Shown piece by piece: positions 5,214-6,381 of a stretch of DNA of 6,381 bases. A program made the position numbers and the translations under genes. The stretch's first letter is position 1, and each line of letters begins with the position of its first letter. Source of the DNA: Phycisphaerales bacterium UBA7708 (lineage in GTDB: Bacteria > Planctomycetota > Phycisphaerae > Sedimentisphaerales > Anaerohalosphaeraceae); contig DLFY01000124.1 of the NCBI GenBank assembly GCA_002482415.1, forward strand, positions 6,490 through 12,870, in the 5' to 3' direction. The notes under the pieces are model-generated. The model saw nothing but the letters and a program-made list of their open reading frames with translations. It ran no database searches and had not been told where the DNA came from.

Positions 5214-6381
5214 TCCAAATGACAAACTGAATCAGGCGATAGATGCGTTGCGGAGAATGCCCATTCCGCAGGGCCCATCGGATGAATTGATTCGCCAGAC
5301 TCTGAATCGTATGGACCCAACACAAACACAGATTATGACCCCGGTTGCGGGGACAAGGAGATTTTCCATGAAACGAATGATAAAATTTGCAGTTGCCGCC
5401 TGTGTGATTTTTGCTGTCATCGGCGGCATTTCCATTCTTGATCAGGGGACTACCGGTATTGTCCTGGCCGATGTTGTCCAGCGTGTTCAGCAGGCCAGGG
5501 CCATTTTCTACAAAATGCACGTTACCACAACAGGCCAGCCGTTAACCGCCTCCAATGCACCTATGAATGTCAGCGGTGCCGTCTGGATTTCAGCCGATTA
5601 CGGCATGAAGATGGAAATGGATATGAACGACCAGCCCGGCTCGATCACCTATCTGCTGCCCGATCAGAAAAAGCTGGTTTCCGTGATGCCTGAAATGAAA
5701 AAATATATGGAAATCGATTTAAACGATGACCTCCTGTCCAGGATTAAACAGCAGAATCAGGACCCGCGGGAATGGATTGAAAAGATGGTGAACTCGCAAT
5801 ATAAATCCCTCGGCAAATCCACACTGGACGGCATCGAGGTCGAAGGCTTCGAATCCACCGACCCGGCGCTGGCCGGCGGAGTTGCGGAACAAATCGTGGT
5901 CCGTCTCTGGGTGGATACCCAAACCGGTTATCCCGTCCAGATGGACATGGAAATGGACATGAACGAAGGCAAAACAAAAATGCACTCGGTGATAAATCCT
6001 TTTCAGTGGAATCTGGAGGTGGATGCCGCAGCCTTTATCCCGCAAATCCCGGACGATTACACGGCGCTGCCGAAAATGCAGTTGCCCAAAATGGATGAGC
6101 AGTCGGCTGTCGCGGGTTTGAAGGCCTATCTGGAACTGACCGGAAGCTACCCGGAAAACCTGAGCATGACTGGACTGTCAGACGGCATACAAAAGGCACC
6201 CAGAGACGAAGCCGCCATGAAAAAACAGTTCGATCCCGCTCAGTTTGAAGGCCTGACCAAAGAAGAGGCGATGAAGAAAGCTCAGGACCAGGCACTCCAG
6301 AAGACCATGGATATCATGATGCCGATTCAGTCGCTGGCGATGTTTTATATGACGCTGGTGCAGGACCAGAAAGACCCGGCC
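5206..6381 (+). CDS. Single-pass membrane protein with LolA/DUF2092-like periplasmic domain, likely sigma partner (3' end outside window)
   Basis: The frame opens at ATG 5206, inside the end of the sigma gene (ATGAGTAA overlap), and stays open for 392 codons to the right edge. GGAG at 5194-5197 lies eight bases before the ATG. Residues 1-57 are cytoplasmic in prediction, starting with a helix rich in charged residues and a P-I-P-Q-G-P-S-D-E-L pattern (19-28). A membrane segment follows at about 58-78. The exported part has alternating beta-strand patterns, with V-W-I-S-A-D-Y at 126-132 and L-W-V-D-T-Q-T-G-Y-P-V at 234-244. These resemble the LolA-like/outer-membrane lipoprotein-sorting fold. 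A Lys-rich, Met-rich helical tail begins at about 295. No zinc-type anti-sigma motif (H-x3-C-x2-C) is present. The overlap and layout suggest an anti-sigma or sensor role; this is inferred, and the ligand is unknown. Confidence 0.85.
   Translation, partial: MSNPNDKLNQAIDALRRMPIPQGPSDELIRQTLNRMDPTQTQIMTPVAGTRRFSMKRMIKFAVAACVIFAVIGGISILDQGTTGIVLADVVQRVQQARAIFYKMHVTTTGQPLTASNAPMNVSGAVWISADYGMKMEMDMNDQPGSITYLLPDQKKLVSVMPEMKKYMEIDLNDDLLSRIKQQNQDPREWIEKMVNSQYKSLGKSTLDGIEVEGFESTDPALAGGVAEQIVVRLWVDTQTGYPVQMDMEMDMNEGKTKMHSVINPFQWNLEVDAAAFIPQIPDDYTALPKMQLPKMDEQSAVAGLKAYLELTGSYPENLSMTGLSDGIQKAPRDEAAMKKQFDPAQFEGLTKEEAMKKAQDQALQKTMDIMMPIQSLAMFYMTLVQDQKDPA
5605..5630 (+). repeat. Met-alternating repeat, copy 1
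   Basis: This 26-bp segment encodes M-K-M-E-M-D-M-N (residues 134-141) and matches the copy at 5941-5966 at 23 of 26 bases. In a beta strand all four methionines would face the same side. Confidence 0.6.
5941..5966 (+). repeat. Met-alternating repeat, copy 2
   Basis: This 26-bp segment encodes M-D-M-E-M-D-M-N (residues 246-253) and matches the copy at 5605-5630 at 23 of 26 bases. Both copies keep the M-x-M-E-M-D-M-N order within the LolA-like domain. Confidence 0.6.

Noticed and set aside
5605..5966. CRISPR or tandem array suggested by the two 26-bp similar segments
   Set aside because: There are only two imperfect copies 336 bp apart, both in frame within a protein-coding gene.
5719..6295. 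Minus-strand frames of 77 to 108 codons under the LolA-like gene
   Set aside because: They are antisense to a long open frame with clear signals and show no domain or ribosome site.

Overview
The window looks like ordinary chromosomal DNA of a Planctomycetota bacterium, probably of the Phycisphaerae lineage. This is an inference. It rests on the style of the ECF sigma factor, on its fusion by overlap to a membrane protein with a cytoplasmic N-terminus and a LolA/DUF2092-like periplasmic domain, and on overall protein character. Base composition is moderately GC-rich and even throughout. I see no insertion sequence, phage gene, CRISPR array, tRNA or rRNA.

Layout, left to right. Positions 1-671 hold the end of valS (valyl-tRNA synthetase) and a DUF151 bifunctional-nuclease-family gene only 14 bp behind it, both on the plus strand. 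Positions 619-2267 hold a minus-strand unit that reads from right to left: a TPR-repeat lipoprotein, then lspA (signal peptidase II). The lspA 3' end overlaps the DUF151 gene tail to tail by 53 bp. Positions 2268-2547 are a 280-bp divergent control region with two strong sigma70-type promoters back to back. One is a perfect TTGACA-17-TATAAT facing the TPR/lspA unit; the other is TTGACA-17-TATAGT facing lysC. A 17-bp inverted repeat lies between them. Positions 2548-4521 hold lysC (monofunctional aspartate kinase with a candidate internal start for a separate regulatory beta subunit) and, 60 bp later, a membrane-anchored thermonuclease-like protein behind a structured leader. Positions 4557-4590 may be an intrinsic terminator. 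Positions 4689-6381 hold an ECF-type sigma factor that starts with TTG, and an overlapping gene for a single-pass membrane protein with a LolA-like periplasmic domain. That last gene runs off the right edge and is open for 392 codons.

How the genes work together. LspA cleaves prolipoproteins, and the gene co-transcribed upstream of it encodes a predicted lipoprotein, so enzyme and a likely substrate are made together. LysC begins the aspartate pathway (Lys, Thr, Met, diaminopimelate). The sigma factor and the overlapping membrane protein look like a signal-transduction pair in which the membrane protein restrains or tunes the sigma factor in response to something at the cell envelope.

The parts most worth a second look are the pseudoknot-capable leader before the nuclease gene, the internal lysC start, the TTG-started sigma/LolA-like module with its paired alternating-methionine strands, and the compact divergent promoter region. 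No clear new defence or mobile system is present.
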